Below, piece by piece: positions 1-11,175 of a stretch of DNA of 64,000 nt (positions are counted from its first letter, which is position 1; each line of letters begins with the position of its first letter). The notes under the pieces were generated by a model, which saw only the letters and a program-made list of their open reading frames with translations, did no database searches and was not told the DNA's origin. Made by a program: the position numbers and the translations under genes. Source of the stretch: Lucifuga dentata (taxonomy: Eukaryota > Chordata > Actinopteri > Ophidiiformes > Bythitidae); contig VXCM01000714.1 in assembly GCA_014773175.1 (NCBI GenBank), positions 8,293 through 72,292 of the forward strand. Direction: 5' to 3'.

Positions 1-53
<53 letters not shown>

Positions 54-161
54 GCACAGCATGCAAACACACTCAGTCTTAGTAAACAAAACTGTAAAAT
101 TCTGAGTTCATTGTCAGTTTCAACTGAATGACACACAGTGGAAAACACATAATGTCAGCCA

Positions 162-194
<33 letters not shown>

Positions 195-334
195 TGGAGT
201 TGGAGTGTTTGTAGCCTAACAGAAGCCTCTCTTGTGCAGACAGACTAATTACACCTCTGCTGAATGCCATGCTACTGTCTTACTGTGTGTTTAGCCAGAT
301 GAAGGGCTTCTTTGTGTGTGTGTGTGTGTGTGTG

Positions 335-374
<40 letters not shown>

Positions 375-442
375 GGAGACAGAGACAAAGAATGAAAGAG
401 AGAGAGAGAGATGGGATATAATAAGTAATGTGTAAAAAAGTA

Positions 443-485
<43 letters not shown>

Positions 486-611
486 GTCTGAGTGTGAGAC
501 AGCGATCATGCGTGGAGGGTTTCTATGGAAGTTTATCAGTCACCATGCTATCAACTGTTGCCATCTTTCTCTCATTCAACCAGAGGAGAAAGGAAAAGAC
601 AAAGAGAGCAA

Positions 612-665
<54 letters not shown>

Positions 666-736
666 AAATGTGTGTGAGAGACGCTGCCATACCACGCCTG
701 TGTCATCTGCTGAGTCAGAACTGATGACCAGGTAAT

Positions 737-788
<52 letters not shown>

Positions 789-897
789 AAGTTTAAACAG
801 GTTAGAAGTAAATCCAGCACAAAGTCCTGGCTGAAGTTGTGTTGTTAGTTTTGGAAGCAGATTAATCCAGATTAAAACATGTAGGTGTGAAAACTCC
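1..897. repeat. Microsatellite cluster (GA, CA, TG)
   Basis: Dense dinucleotide runs: GA 4-50, CA 161-187, TG then GA 313-369, TG 447-482, CA then GA 611-665 and CA 739-784. Between them is unique-looking sequence with no recognised element. Confidence 0.9.
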
Positions 898-1344
898 TTA
901 AAGGAGCATACCGGCAATTTTTAATGTTTGAATACACAACCTGCATACATGTTACGTAATGACAACCACTTCCCAAAACAGACTATTGGAGAGATAAATA
1001 TTAGAGTTGTTTTTCCTACCTTCCAGACTGCCATTGGCTTCAGTTCATTCTGGTATGTTATCAAAAATCAACTTATAGAGATTTAAAACATGTTTGAGAT
1101 AAATAATCCATCATAGGTTGCTATGATGGATTATTAACATGTCTATTACATTTTTTGTCAAAGTAACTTTATTTAAGTGGCTTCGACACAGAAGACAATG
1201 TATGTCTCCACCAGGGAATATAGTCCCAGGAGAAGACAGCTTTTACCGAGAAATTAAACAGGATCGTCCTTTCTACATTCAAACATATGTGTTAGCAGGT
1301 GAAACATTGGATTTGAAGGTGTGTATACTGCCTGTGAATGTCTG

Positions 1345-1479
1345 CTCTGCTTTGGTTTGGTCCAATCACATTCAGCGTCCCATCATCTCCATGACAACGA
1401 TGGGTTGACAANCTCTGCTTTGGTTTGGTCCAATCACATTCAGCGTCCCATCATCTCCATGACAACGATGGGTTGACAA
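1345..1479. other. Single-N contig-overlap duplication
   Basis: 67 bp before the N at 1412 are repeated exactly after it. Confidence 0.9.
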
Positions 1480-1538
1480 GGTGTTGGGCTCAGTGAGAGT
1501 TGACAGCACAGCTAGTTTCATCAGCACTTAGCTTGACT

Positions 1539-1601
1539 CAGGGTCAGATCGGCCATCAGGAGAGGTGGGACCCCCACCCCGCTCGACACAATCCAACCCT
1601 G
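1539..1601. mobile_element. 63-bp hAT-like micro-MITE with 8-bp target duplication
   Basis: It begins CAGGGTCAGATCGGCC and ends CCAACCCTG, giving inverted termini CAGGGTyrG. The flanks are identical 8-mers GCTTGACT at 1531-1538 and 1602-1609, the hAT target-duplication length. The termini match the 240-bp element at 45089-45328. Confidence 0.72.
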
Positions 1602-1989
1602 GCTTGACTGACCTTAATAAACGGACCTTTGTCTTATTGAAAATTTTCTTTGTGGACCTTTAAGATTTGTAGTTGAGGACCTCTGCATTAGGGGGTTTGG
1701 CTAAATAACAAGAAAACGAAAATATTGTTGTAGGTTTGTGTAAATGAAAAATGTATTTATTGGGTTTCAACATACATAATCACTGGTATGGTCCTTTAAC
1801 ATCCATTTTAATGTATCCATGAGCGTGCATGCAACTACGCACATCCAGTCTGTTTTAACATACCAAACGTGATTTCTTTTCTGTATCATAGTGAATTTAT
1901 TAATAATTTTATTGAGTCACGTGCTGTGTTTGTGATATGAAAAGTTAACATGTAGAACGATACAAATTCAGATTGTTTTCAGATGTCTG

Positions 1990-2566
1990 AGGTCTAGTCC
2001 ACACTAATACAGATATTTTTTTAAATGGATATTTTCCACCACTGTTTAAAAAAAATTATGTCCATACAAGCATCGTTTTACAAAATATGTCTGTTCACAC
2101 GAGAACGCTCAAACTGCTACAAACACATGCCGGGCCGGCAGGTGGGATAAAGTCTGTGTTTCTGGCGGACTTTAACCAGCGGACACCATGGACCCAGTCA
2201 TACTGGGTGCAGCAGTTGTCTGCTGGTAAAATGCTGCAGCAACGCCAAGCTAACTTGTAACTTGCGACTGCTATTGCTAACCAAATGTAAAGAAACTGGT
2301 ACGCGGTCGCCACCATTGTTGTTGTTGTTATTGTGTGTGGCGCATGGCTCATTGCATAAAGAAACAGTTCACATGTGCGAGTTTAGTTCTGATGTCATCG
2401 TTTCCAAACGCTCCATTTTAGACATCCACACGGATACACAGAAAGAGGAGATTTTAGAAATCTCCGTTTCAGTGGCCTAAAACATCGTTTGTGTGTGGAT
2501 GAGAGGCCAAAACACAGAGGAAAATATGTGTTTTGTAAAATATCCACATTAGTGTGGACAGAGCCT
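1990..2566. mobile_element. hAT-like MITE with 'GTCCACACTAAT' inverted ends
   Basis: The left end AGGTCTAGTCCACACTAATA and the right end (reverse complement) AGGCTCTGTCCACACTAATG form an imperfect terminal repeat of about 30 bp around 577 bp. The interior repeats the theme of 'TCCACACGGATAC' and 'GTGTGGATGAG'. This is a common teleost nonautonomous element type. No target duplication is evident. Confidence 0.65.
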
Positions 2567-3061
2567 AAAGAAAAGAGTTTTTACCGCCATTACCAGACAA
2601 CATTTGTCCACCCCAGGCTCATTCCTCCGTGCTGTGATGGGTCCCTGTCTTGGGAAAAGCTCAGAGCTGTCTCTCAGGTGTCCCTCAGCTAAGACTTTAA
2701 TCTCAGCCAGAAACCAGAGCCACAAACACACACACACACACACACACACTAATGGGCCATTATGTCTGACAAAAACACAGAACATCCTACAGGGGCTCTC
2801 CGGCTTTCTTGGAATCTTCCCTCTGAATTCATTCGCTCTCTGTCTTTTTCTGTCTCCTTTATATGTTCCTTATGCCTCCCTCACTCTACCCTGTTTTGTG
2901 TGTGTGTGTGTGAGTGTGTGTGTGTGTGTGTGTTTTCTTCTCTTTCTCTCCTGGCAGTCAGCAGTAGGAGTTGATTCCACACTTGGCTGCATACTCATGT
3001 CTGACTGAAGCTTTGTTTTGGGACCTCTTGACCCATGCTCCACTTTACAGGGTCTCATAGA

Positions 3062-3106
<45 letters not shown>

Positions 3107-3195
3107 AGACATTAGTTCACCTAAATCACCCAGGTTGTACTGAGGGATTAATATGCACATAAATATGTTAAAATCTGCGTTGGAGTGTGTAAAGC
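2567..3195. repeat. Microsatellite-bearing spacer
   Basis: CA run 2725-2749, TG run 2896-2932 and a 43-bp TG run 3064-3106. No gene or element recognised between them. Confidence 0.8.
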
Positions 3196-3470
3196 TTGGT
3201 TTATACTTCATGATGTCATCAGGGTGGAAGGTGGTCTGCTGTACATGATGTAATCATGGCGCGTTGTTCAAAATGGAGGAGTTGGAGGTCGACTTATCGA
3301 GCTGGTGCGTCCATACAAACACAAACATCTTTATGACTCATCCCTGAGACATTACAAATAGCAGCTGCACTGGGCGAAGCTGCAAAGATGCAAGTTTTAG
3401 CTGTAAAGTTTGGAAAAATATGCAGGATTTTTTGTGATACTTTGTTGATACTTCCTGTTTGACGTGGTAT
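3196..3470. repeat. Possible Harbinger-like repeat end
   Basis: AGCTTGGTTTATACTTCATG resembles the ends of widespread fish PIF/Harbinger-type MITEs. No matching right end was identified, so this is a weak call. Confidence 0.25.
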
Positions 3471-3719
3471 TTTCTCTATATTGCCCCCTGTTGCTGCGGA
3501 GAATATTGCAATGGGGAAGGTGCTGAGTATAAAATGCCTTCATTTTCTGTGAAAGTGTGCACAAAGCCGAGGAAATATAAGCAAGGCTTATGAGAAATGG
3601 AGTGTATGTGTTTGTGTATTTGTGTAACGCCCATACTGTAGGGAAGCTCTATCACTGTTATGATGATGCCAGCACAGCAGCTCCACTTCCAAACTCTCTT
3701 TGTTGCTCTTCCTCTTGTC

Positions 3720-4236
3720 TTAAAGGACCATACCACCTATTTTGCATGTTTGATCCTAATATATTCAATTTTCATCCATGTAAGATTACTGACCATCATT
3801 TCCCAAAGCATACTACTGGAACGGTGAATTAAAAATGTTTTTCCTACCTTCCAGACCTCCATTGGTTTCAGTTCATTCTGCTATTAAAATCAACTTGTTG
3901 ATACTGTAAACGTTCTTGGGATAGGTAATCCATCATCACCAACAAGACGTATATTCAGGTTTTTTTTTTAGAAGTTATGTAATTTTAGCATTTAAGCACA
4001 ATAAAAAGCGCAGAGTGATCTGAAAATGCTATAGTTGTGCATGTAGTGAAGAACTGACAACAGAAAGAATTTTCAGATCACTCTGCACTTTTTATGGCAG
4101 TCTGGAAGGTAGGAAAAACATTTTTAATTCACTGTTCCAGTAGTATGCTTTGGGAAATGATTGTCAGTAACGTTATGTGTATCAAAACTGAATACATTAG
4201 GCTCAAACATGAAAAATGGACAGTATGGTCCTTTAA
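3720..4236 (+). mobile_element. Family A copy, fold-back form
   Basis: The ends are TTAAAGGACCATACCACCTA and CAGTATGGTCCTTTAA. Both halves start from the same terminal arm. The centre is a hairpin: GCAGAGTGATCTGAAAATGC (about 4011-4030) is answered by ATTTTCAGATCACTCTGC (about 4070-4087). Confidence 0.8.
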
Positions 4237-4383
4237 CAGCTTTTCTGCTCCTGAACACTTTATAATCCTTATGAGACATTTATCTGCAACAGTGTGGGTG
4301 TGGCAAGAAGTAGGAAGCAAAGCAGGAGAGGCTTTCCAAGATGGCCTCTTTGATACACTGTGCTATATGCATCATCTGAGTCA

Positions 4384-5000
4384 TTAAAGGACCATATCGG
4401 TGATTTTTGTTTGCATTTTTAAGCCCAATAAATACTACCCGCATACATGTTACGTCACTGACAGCCATTTCCAAAACATAAAACTGTGTTTTAGTTTTAC
4501 TGTTATTTTGCCAAATCCCCTAATCTTTCAAAATCAAATATTCAGTTGATACACACACACCTTAAAAATTTAATGTTTTACCTGCTAACTCTTATCCATG
4601 ATTGCAGAAAGCACAGCTATTTTAATTTTGCTGTAAAAGCAGTCTTTTCTCCTGGGACTATATTTTCTGGTGGAGAAATACATTTTCTTCCATGCAGCTC
4701 CATGTTTAACAAAGTTAAACAAAGTTACTTTGACAAAAAATAAATTAATAAATAAGTAAATAAAAAATAGAGACGTCATGTTTGCTGTGATGATTATTCA
4801 TCTCAAGCATGTTTCATTTCTAAAAGTTGATTTTTATATAGCATAATGGAAGGAACTAAAACCAATGGTAGTCTTGAAGGTAGGAAAAATAATTCTAATA
4901 TGTAGTATGTTTTGGAAAATGCTTGTCAGTATCATGACGTGTATGCAGCGTGTGTATATACAGAGCTCAAGCATGCAAAATTGCTGGTATTGTCCTTTAA
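4384..5000 (-). mobile_element. Family A copy
   Basis: It runs from TTAAAGGACCATATCGGTGA to GGTATTGTCCTTTAA. The interior has CTGTTATTTTGCCAAATCCC near the left and AAGGTAGGAAAAATAATTCT near the right. Together with its 147-bp left flank it is paralogous to 24908-25657. Confidence 0.82.
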
Positions 5001-5094
5001 ACTCACACAGGGATCCTCTGCCAGCATCTTTTACAGAAAAAAGTCATGCATGTGAAGTCAAAGACGGAAAGACATTATGTGTCCAAATGTAGGA

Positions 5095-5335
5095 GAATCT
5101 AGAATTTCTCAGTAAAATCCATCTATTCCCTGGCAGGGACAAACATTTTGTTCTGTGCAGCTCCACGCTAAGCCCGTTAAATAAAGTTACATTTTGATTA
5201 AAAAAAAAATTTAATAGATGTTATGTTTGCTGTGATGGATTACGTATCTCAAGCTTGTTTCAAGTTTCTATAAGTTGATTTTTTATAGCATAATGGAATG
5301 AACTGAAACAATGGCAGTCTGAAAGACAGGAAAAA
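5095..5335 (-). mobile_element. Family A internal fragment
   Basis: The interior motifs TCCCTGGCAGGGACA, GCTGTGATGGATTACGTATC and GAATGAACTGAAACAATGGC are present. Both termini are missing. Confidence 0.65.
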
Positions 5336-5369
5336 CAAATCAACAAATCTTGTTTTTTTTTTTATTAAA

Positions 5370-5435
5370 TTGGGGATTTTGTCAGCCTTGGCAGAGGTAT
5401 GCTCTCTCAGAGTGCCTTCTAGTTATTAATTATAG
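5370..5435. repeat. Fragment of a common fish repeat ('CAGCCTTGGCAGAGG')
   Basis: GTCAGCCTTGGCAGAGGTAT followed by CTCTCAGAGTGCCTTCTAGT resembles the end of an interspersed teleost repeat. Another part of the same repeat may be at 63805-64000. Confidence 0.4.
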
Positions 5436-5551
5436 CTTATTTAGCTTTTTTTGGTTTGGCCCATATGGGAAACGTATATAAAGCTACACATCTCTCTGGT
5501 TTTTTTCGTCTGTATTTTTAGATGAGCACCGTCAGTCTTTTTCATTCGTTG

Positions 5552-5552
5552 A

Positions 5553-5598
<46 letters not shown>
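5552..5598. repeat. CA microsatellite
   Basis: Uninterrupted CA dinucleotides, about 47 bp. The flanks (5436-6155) hold no recognised gene, only the single-N duplication at 5765-5887. Confidence 0.9.
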
Positions 5599-5599
<1 letters not shown>

Positions 5600-5764
5600 A
5601 AGCACATTGCATCATCCAGCAGCACAGGCCAGTAGGCATCTGATGACACCGTATCCGACTGACAGCTTGACGCCTGTTTGTCTATGAAAATGTCGTCTGC
5701 ATTGTTTTCTCAGGAAGAAAATGACACAATGGTGGCTAACGTTTCCCTGAAGCTCGCTGCAAAA

Positions 5765-5887
5765 CTCCCATGCCGCTCGGCTCGGAGGGCCTATCATTTA
5801 GTGGGTGGCAGTTTCTTGTGGCTTTNCTCCCATGCCGCTCGGCTCGGAGGGCCTATCATTTAGTGGGTGGCAGTTTCTTGTGGCTTT
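5765..5887. other. Single-N contig-overlap duplication
   Basis: 61 bp on each side of the N at 5826 are identical. Confidence 0.9.
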
Positions 5888-6159
5888 TGTGGCGAGATGA
5901 CTAAGTCAGAACCTTCTCGATAATATTACACTGAGGAGAGAAGCCGGAAGAAAAGAATTATGAGGAAAGAATACAGGATGCGTCACGCTGTTACATTTTG
6001 TTTTAGTCATGCAGTGAATGAAACAGTAAACTGTGAATAAATTCATGATTATCATGAAGGAGAATAGCAACATAAGTGAAATATACTTTGAGGAAAGATC
6101 TGACGTAAAAAATTATGATGTGTTAGAAATGGTTTTTGCATATTTTTTTTATCACTTAA

Positions 6160-6372
6160 CCCTCTGGAGTCTTAAATCAATTTTTCAAGAGAATTCTTCA
6201 TTCAAGAAACAAAAACATTTTAATCTAAAAGAATTTAGCAAAAAAAAAAAAAAAAAAAAAAAAATCTAAAATATATCTGAAATAGCTGTCAATTTTCTAC
6301 TTGTTTTTATAATATTCTAGAAAATAAAAATCCTCAGCTAAAGTGTCAAAAATGCTTTCAGACTCCAGAGGG
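6160..6372. mobile_element. piggyBac-like MITE (TTAA-CCCTCTGGAGTCT)
   Basis: A 213-bp element with 13-bp perfect inverted termini CCCTCTGGAGTCT, flanked by TTAA at 6156-6159 and 6373-6376. TTAA targets and CCC-starting ends are typical of piggyBac-type elements. The interior is AT-rich with a 25-base A-run (6240-6264). Confidence 0.72.
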
Positions 6373-6655
6373 TTAAACATCTAATCAGGTGTATTTTGTT
6401 GAACATTACACTGTGAAAACCAGCTTCCAGAGTAAAACTTCCTTTCTTTGCTAATCTCTCACACAGAACATCTTATAGACTTTTATTGTGAAATTAAAAA
6501 TTATTGTGTGTGTGAAATGAAATGTGTTTATGGTGTTAACACATTACAATCATAAAACTCACGTCTGACAATAAATAACATGAAACTGTTTCAAATCTTA
6601 ATACATTTGTAAAAAAAAAAAAAAAACACACAAAACAAAATGCTATAATAGTTCT

Positions 6656-7253
6656 TTAAAGGACCATATCGGTGGTTTTGCATGTTTGAGCCTAATATAC
6701 ACATATAACATACTACTGGAGTGGTAAATATTAGAATTGCTTTTCCTACCTTCCAGACTGCCGTTGGTTTCAGTTTATTCCAGTATGCACTTAAAATCAA
6801 CTTGTAGAGACTTGAAATGTGCTTTACAGCAAATACAACATCTGACATTTTTTGTCAAAGTAATTTATTTAATCCATCCAACAAAGAACAACAGAAAATG
6901 TATGTCTCCACCAGGAAATATAGTCCCAGGAGAAGATGGCTTTTACTGAGAAATTAAAANAAAATGTATGTCTCCACCAGGAAATATAGTCCCAGGAGAA
7001 GATGGCTTTTACTGAGAAATTAAAAATGGCCATCCTGTCTACATTCAGACGTACGTGTTAGCACGTGTAACATTGAATTTTAAGGTGATGTATCATCTGA
7101 ACATTTGATTTTGAAAGATTATGGGATTTGGCAAGATAACAGGAAAACTAAAATATGGTTTTATGTTTTAGAAATTGTTTGTCAGTAACATACATAGAAA
7201 GGTGCAGTATTTATTGGGCTTAAACATGACAAGTCACCGGTATGACTCTTTAA
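6656..7253 (+). mobile_element. Family A copy
   Basis: The ends are TTAAAGGACCATATCGGTGG and CACCGGTATGACTCTTTAA. The full interior order is visible. It contains a single-N overlap duplication (6895-7025), so its true length is about 66 bp shorter. Confidence 0.82.
6895..7025. other. Single-N contig-overlap duplication
   Basis: 65 bp on each side of the N at 6960 are identical. It lies within a family A copy. Confidence 0.9.
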
Positions 7254-8491
7254 ATTCCCAACTGTTTCATGTAAGGAAGAGTCACAGCAATTTTTACCAG
7301 CTCCCAGGAAAGCAAATGGACGACATTCTGGCTCTTTTTTAAAACATGGTGCTGACATGTGAAATTGCCGGCAGATTTACAGCATAAAGTGCGTGTCTGA
7401 AAGTGGCTTAAGTGTTCCCTTGGCTCGCCGTTACATGCCCCCTCCCCCCGATCCTTTTACCAGCATTTGACTGTTTGATAAGTTCTATTAGTCACTGTCA
7501 TCCAGTAAAACCAAGCCTAAACATTTCGGGGCCTCTCAGAGTCAAGTGGCTTTCCTGGATTTCATCAAAGTCACGGAGAATCAGCCCTTTTTTTCCTCCC
7601 ATCGCAGGAAACTCTGGTAGGAAAGTCAGAGAAACCGGCTTCTAGGGTTTCATAAATTATGTTTGCCCTCCTTAAAAGGGATGGTGGGAGGTATGTGTGT
7701 GTGTGTGTGTGTGTATGTGTGGGTTCCCCTGTATTGTGTCTTTGTGTGTAGTTGAACTCATTAGGAGGTCATTTCTGAGTTCAGTCCCCCTACCTCCCCC
7801 GTGACTAAGAACTCCTGCTCTCCACCCGACACACAACATGACCCTGGAGAAAACTGGTTTTAATCAGCATGTGTGTGTGTGTGTGTGTGTCTGATTTTTT
7901 TCCTTTTAGAGTATTATTTTAGTAGTATTATTATTAGAGTCTTATTTTCAGTGTGTCAGTGTGTGTCCTTGTGTGATTACTGTGTTTTCTCTCATTTATT
8001 CATGTATTTCTAATTCCTGCCCGTCATTTTGGAAAATTAATGACGGTTCCTTAAAAAATCAAGGAGTTTTATCTTGGTGCCCTCAGCATAGATTCCCTCC
8101 CTCCCTCCTGTCAGCCCTCCTCCTTCCTGCCCTCTGCGTCTCCCTCGGTAGTGGTGGATCTAGTGCTGCATTTGTTGTAAATTCAAAGTTCAGAATTTCC
8201 AACTTCTGGGAAAAGTCAAAGAAAAAGCACTCTCAATTTGGAGTTCCAGCTTGAAAAGTCGGACAAGTTTTCCAAAGCCCATGTTCGGTGTTGACGTCAT
8301 TTCATGGCTGCACACATCACAGTCAAAATGTATATTTAGAAGCATTTCCTTTAAAATGTTCCTCATACAAAACCTGTTTTGAATAGATAAATAGTCCATG
8401 AACATTAAAACATTGCTTCTTTTGGTCCAACAGAACAAAGGAAACAAACGTTTGCATCGAGGTGGCCATGTTGTCTCACATGTTTAGCTGT
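7254..8491. other. Intergenic spacer, nothing recognised
   Basis: Two short TG runs (7694-7716 and 7869-7891). No conserved coding or repeat family was identified. Confidence 0.5.
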
Positions 8492-8597
8492 AACTTGTGT
8501 ATTATATTTTGGAAAATGGCTGTTAGTAATGTAACATGTATGCAGGTTAGATATATTAGGCTCAAACATACAAAAACCACTGGTAGGGTCTTTTAAG
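8492..8597 (+). mobile_element. Family A right-end fragment
   Basis: TTTTGGAAAATGGCTGTTAG to ACTGGTAGGGTCTTTTAA is a solo terminal arm of about 105 bp. Confidence 0.65.
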
Positions 8598-8731
8598 TTG
8601 GTAATTCTGATTTTTTTTTTTTTTTTNTTTTTTTTTTTTTTTTGAGTTTAGAGTTTCTGTTCATAATTTTTCTCTCCGTGTTTATTTTGTTTTGGTCAGT
8701 TTGCTTCCTTTCTCTGTTTCCTCCTTTCTAT

Positions 8732-9063
8732 TTAAAGGACAATACCGGTGATTTTGCACATTTGAGCCCAGTATACAAACCCCCTGCATACATTTTACAT
8801 TACTGGAAATTTCCCAAAATATACTACTGCAACAGTAAATATTAGAATTGTTTTTCCTACCTTCCAGACTAACACTGGTTTCAGTTCATTCCTGTACGCT
8901 ACAAAAATCAACTTGTAGAGACTTGAAACGTGGAATTTGGCAAAATAACAGGAAAACTAAAATACAGTTTTATGTTTTAGAAGTTGTTTTTCAGAAATGT
9001 AATGTGTAGGCGGGTGGTATTTATTGGGCTTTGACAAGCAAAATCACCGACACTGTCCTTTAA
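8732..9063 (+). mobile_element. Family A copy, internally deleted
   Basis: Both termini are present (TTAAAGGACAATACCGGTGA and CACTGTCCTTTAA). The interior jumps from AGAGACTTGAAACGTG to GGAATTTGGCAAAATAACAG, leaving 332 bp. Confidence 0.8.
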
Positions 9064-9100
9064 ATGCTCATTCTTTCTCTCCTACCTTTTATGTACTTTG

Positions 9101-9108
<8 letters not shown>

Positions 9109-9150
<42 letters not shown>

Positions 9151-9167
9151 NTCTCTCTCTCTCTCTG
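9109..9167. repeat. CT microsatellite with N
   Basis: CT dinucleotides interrupted by one N (9151). The neighbouring T- and A-runs (8611-8643 and 9440-9468) also contain single Ns. The rest of 9064-9640 shows nothing recognisable. Confidence 0.85.
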
Positions 9168-10068
9168 GGTAATTTGGCTCGGGTTCCAGCATCTCCTCCT
9201 ACCCTTCAATCTCGCTCAGCCATAATTATGGCCACACCAAGCGGAGAGACGTCTAAATCATCCAGAGATGGTTTGGCTTCCCGAACTCCTTTATTTTTTC
9301 CTGCACTCCTTCTTAAATAAAGTGGGAGAGAAGCTCCATTCGGTCCTGCTCTGACGGCTAAATTATAACTGAGTGCGCATTCCTCTTTCGTTGAGTTGCT
9401 TTTTGATATTTTATCTTGCTCTATTTCGAGCTCCTTTATAAAAAAAAAAAAAANAAAAAAAAAAAAAAGAAAGGAGGATGAGTTGTTATTATAGGGGGGA
9501 AATGTGGTTTTGAGCTCACGAGCTCTTCTTTTTCAATCAGTCGTTTGGTTTGAATTTATAGAATAGAGTAAACATTCAAGAGCTCCTCGCTTTTACAAGA
9601 AAATTGACTAAACTTGTATCTGTTTAATGAAAGCATAAACTTGTCACTGAGCATGTCAAAGGGCAAATATCTTCATGCGGCCACGTTCCCTCATTCATAA
9701 ACGCTTGTTACTGGCAGATTTTAACGTTTGCGTTGAAAGAGGCATTACTATGGTATCTTCTCATTTACATGTCGGTGGAAGGGATTCATAAAACACACTG
9801 CTGCGCAAAAATGAAGAGGCGTTTGAGTTGGTAAATTTGAGTTTGAGTTTGAGTTTTGGTAAATTTCAGCGGTATGAAATCTGCTATTTGCCTCACGTGT
9901 TAGTGATCAATATGTTTGACTGATAAGCCCACTCAGCTGATCAGTCACTTCATTTAAATGGTGAGTTGATTCGATTTTGACAGGATTCAGACACATTCCA
10001 GCGGCACTGAGCCTCTTCATCAAGCCTCATCTACTCACACACAACACACACACACACACACACACACA

Positions 10069-11127
10069 CAGAGGTGGCCAGAAACTGTACTCAAGTAAAA
10101 GTATTGTCACTTTATGATAATAGTGACTCAAGTATAAGTAAGAGTATTCACCAAAGTAATTACTTGAGTGAGAAAGTATCTGTTAAAAAGATTACTTGAG
10201 TAGTGAGTAACTTCAATCAAGCTTATTCTTTAGAATAATCAACAAGCTATAAAGTGCTCGTCTGAGGAAAAAAAAATGCAAAGTAGCCAAATGTAGCTTC
10301 TAATACAATCCAAATCATATCATATAAAGAAACAGTAGACAGTAATAAATCAAATATTTACCACATAACAAATCATGACAATTCTGGCCTGGCCAGTTAG
10401 CTAAGTTAGCTTCATTTACTCAGAATAGAACAGGAAAACTTGAGTTAGCATTAGCAGCAGCAGCTAGTTAAGTAGCTAGGTTAGCTTCCGAATTTACTCA
10501 GAATAGAACAGGAAAACTTGAGTTACTATTAGCAGCAGCAGCTAGTTAAGACAGTTAGCTAGGTTAGCTTCATGAATTTATTCAAAATAGAACAGGAAAA
10601 TTTGAGTTAGCATTAGCAGCTAGTTAAGACAGTTAGCTAGGTTAGCTTCATGAATTAACTCAGAGTAGACCAGGAAAACTTGAGTTAGCATTAACAGCAG
10701 CAGTTAGTTAAGTAGCTAACGTTGCAGCTTACTGCCACATGTTTCCTCAAGTTCCATGTTGATTCTTAGAAGCAGAAATGTCACATTTTTAGCAGACAAA
10801 GATGCAACGCATTATGTAGCTGTTGGTTTTATAGACTGAAAAGAAAACAGCGTTTGAATGTGTGGCAGGGATGTGCCTCTTCTAAACCTCTTACTGTTGC
10901 TCCAGGTAAAACTATGGAAACGGAAGGTGGGGGTATGGCTACTTGGGAGCTGAAGCAGACAGTGTAGTGTCTGACAATGAGAGAAAAACTGAACATGACT
11001 GAATTCAAATGGGTGAAATCAAAAGTAACGCAGAGTGTGACCAAATGTAATGGAGTAAAAGTATATATTTTTCTTCATAAATATACCCAAGTATGAGTTA
11101 AAAGTATCCTGCAATAAAACTACACCA
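10069..11127 (+). mobile_element. hAT-like element ('CAGAGGTGG...ACTCAAGTAAAAGTA') with internal minisatellite
   Basis: The start CAGAGGTGGCCAGAAACTGT then ACTCAAGTAAAAGTATTGTC is the well-known teleost hAT-type terminus. AGTAAAAGTATATATTTTTC and ACACCACCC lie near the right end. A reverse-oriented copy of its left 350 bp is at 32143-32490. The centre contains a tandem repeat of about 80 bp (10420-10715). Confidence 0.6.
10420..10715. repeat. Minisatellite of about 80 bp inside the hAT-like element
   Basis: About four units share ATAGAACAGGAAAACTTGAG, TTAGCATTAGCAGCAGCAGC and TAGCTAGGTTAGCTTC. The same units flank the large gap at 31060-31256 and 32143-32190. Confidence 0.75.
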
Positions 11128-11175
11128 CCCTTCACCTCGACTACAGAGAGTAATGTATTGATCCATCGTTTGTCT

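Larger units (their letters stand above)
1335..1688. repeat. Repeat nested inside the family A copy, shared with 29640-29870
   Basis: The reverse complement of this stretch recurs at about 29681-29860 (TTTGGTCCAATCACATTCAG, the AAACTAGCTG region and AAAATTTTCTTTGTGGACCT). It includes a 67-bp assembly duplication around the N at 1412 and the 63-bp hAT-like insertion at 1539-1601. Confidence 0.6.
898..1799 (+). mobile_element. Family A copy (TTAA MITE), interrupted by nested repeats
   Basis: The left end is TTAAAGGAGCATACCGGCAA and the right end CACTGGTATGGTCCTTTAA. The usual interior CCTACCTTCCAGACTGCC and a TATGTCTCCACCAGGGAATA motif are present. The interior is broken after GGTGTGTAT by about 350 bp of another repeat (1335-1688), then resumes at GGGGGTTTGGCTAAATAACA. 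Here and below, strand means the strand on which CCTACCTTCCAGACTGCC reads. Confidence 0.8.

Noticed and set aside
291..820. Open frames encoding Thr-His or Cys-Val repeats
   Set aside because: They are translations of CA/TG and GA microsatellites, with no independent coding evidence.
5765..5887. True tandem duplications around single Ns
   Set aside because: The same 61-67-bp length at eleven unrelated sites points to assembly overlaps rather than biology.
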